Shown: piece by piece, positions 4,995 through 5,295 of the stretch
Position numbering within the stretch: the stretch's first letter is position 1
How the letters are laid out: the number at the start of each line of letters is the position of its first letter
Assembly (NCBI GenBank): GCA_014859755.1
Contig: JACUTO010000111.1
Coordinates: 1-5,295, forward strand
DNA: 5,295 bases
Origin: Candidatus Bathyarchaeota archaeon
GTDB lineage: Archaea > Thermoproteota > Bathyarchaeia > Bathyarchaeales > Bathyarchaeaceae
Direction: 5' to 3'
Notes under the pieces: model-generated
Database searches by the model: none
Seen by the model: the letters and a program-made list of their open reading frames with translations, nothing else
What the model was told of the DNA's origin: nothing
Position numbers and translations under genes: made by a program

Positions 4995-5295
4995 CTAGAA
5001 CTTGTTGAAGCTGACTATTTTTTCAATAGGCTTCCTACTTTTCGCCTTTGGTTTCTCAGCAGGATATCCAAAAGATACAAGCGCTACAACCTTCCACTTG
5101 TCAGGAATGTTCAGCAGTTGTTTGATCTTATCTTCTCTGAAGTCTCCTATCCAACATGATCCCACTCCCATGGCCCAAGCCGCAATCACCATGTTCTGCA
5201 AGGCAATCGAAGTGCTAATGATTGACCATCTTCTAGTGCCAATATGCCGGAGACCTGTGTATGCGCATCCTACAACGGTGAATGCAGAATCCTTG
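4995..5295 (-). CDS. Nitroreductase-family flavoprotein, C-terminal 99 residues (5' end beyond window)
   Basis: The frame is open from the right edge (first full codon ends at 5294) to TAG at 4995-4997, giving the last 99 residues of the protein. The sequence carries the hallmarks of the C-terminal half of FMN-dependent nitroreductases: SIALQNMVIAAWAMGVGSCW (helix followed by a GxGSCWIGDF loop that contacts FMN), then LLNIPDKWKVVALVSFGYPA and a basic tail (KPKAKSRKPIEKIVSF). These are usually homodimeric NAD(P)H-dependent oxidoreductases acting on quinones, flavins or nitro compounds; the substrate here is unknown. The common family length is about 170-200 residues, so roughly half is missing. 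TTG 5201 is an internal codon, not the start. No T-run terminator is evident after the stop. Confidence 0.88.
   Translation of the reverse strand, partial: KDSAFTVVGCAYTGLRHIGTRRWSIISTSIALQNMVIAAWAMGVGSCWIGDFREDKIKQLLNIPDKWKVVALVSFGYPAEKPKAKSRKPIEKIVSFNKF

Noticed and set aside
1..5295. CRISPR arrays, tRNA or rRNA genes, insertion sequences, toxin-antitoxin or phage-defence genes
   Set aside because: No regularly spaced repeats, cloverleaf-type RNA segments, transposase motifs or defence-type domains were seen on either strand.

Overview
The window looks like ordinary chromosomal DNA from an uncultivated archaeon. The signs are TTG/GTG starts with GGAGG- or GGTGA-type ribosome binding sites, AT-rich TATA-like boxes about 25 bases before likely transcript starts, a T-run terminator, and gene families that are typically archaeal: PhoU-TrkA_C proteins, a short SLC41/MgtE-type permease without CBS domains, and a SEC59/DGK1-like lipid kinase. 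A Bathyarchaeia-like or other TACK-type host is my guess; no rRNA or tRNA is present to fix it.

Layout. Positions 1-616 (minus) hold the first 205 codons of a secreted or membrane-anchored surface protein: signal peptide, beta-rich ectodomain, one C-terminal membrane helix and a Pro/Arg-rich tail. Its upstream region (617-750) contains a TATA-like box, a tandem direct repeat over that box, and a T-run terminator belonging to a further minus-strand reading frame (751-888 or longer). That frame may be a small gene or the C-terminal remnant of a lost one. From 854 to 2119 (plus) lies a two-domain protein: an N-terminal HAD phosphatase joined to a C-terminal membrane domain of the SEC59/DGK1/VTE5 CTP-dependent polyprenol/lipid kinase type. 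Positions 2257-3478 (plus) carry two tandem paralogues, each with a PhoU-like helical domain followed by a TrkA_C (RCK_C) domain. They converge, with only 14 bases between stop codons, on a minus-strand permease (3493-4716) with two MgtE/SLC41 repeats. The permease leader (4717-4931) contains a possible leaderless small reading frame, a TATA-like box and a TGTCA-N10-TGACA inverted repeat. The right edge (4995-5295, minus) is the C-terminal 99 residues of a nitroreductase-family flavoprotein.

How the genes may work together. The permease and the two PhoU-TrkA_C proteins look like one divalent-cation transport module, with the soluble proteins as probable ligand-sensing regulators of a channel that lacks its own cytosolic regulatory domain. 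The HAD-kinase fusion may act on isoprenoid alcohols or phosphates at the membrane, possibly for glycan carrier lipids. The neighbouring surface protein has two N-glycosylation sequons, but a link between the two is only inferred. The least explained features are the HAD-kinase fusion, the two orphan reading frames (751-936 and 4628-4876), and the repeat over the surface-protein promoter.
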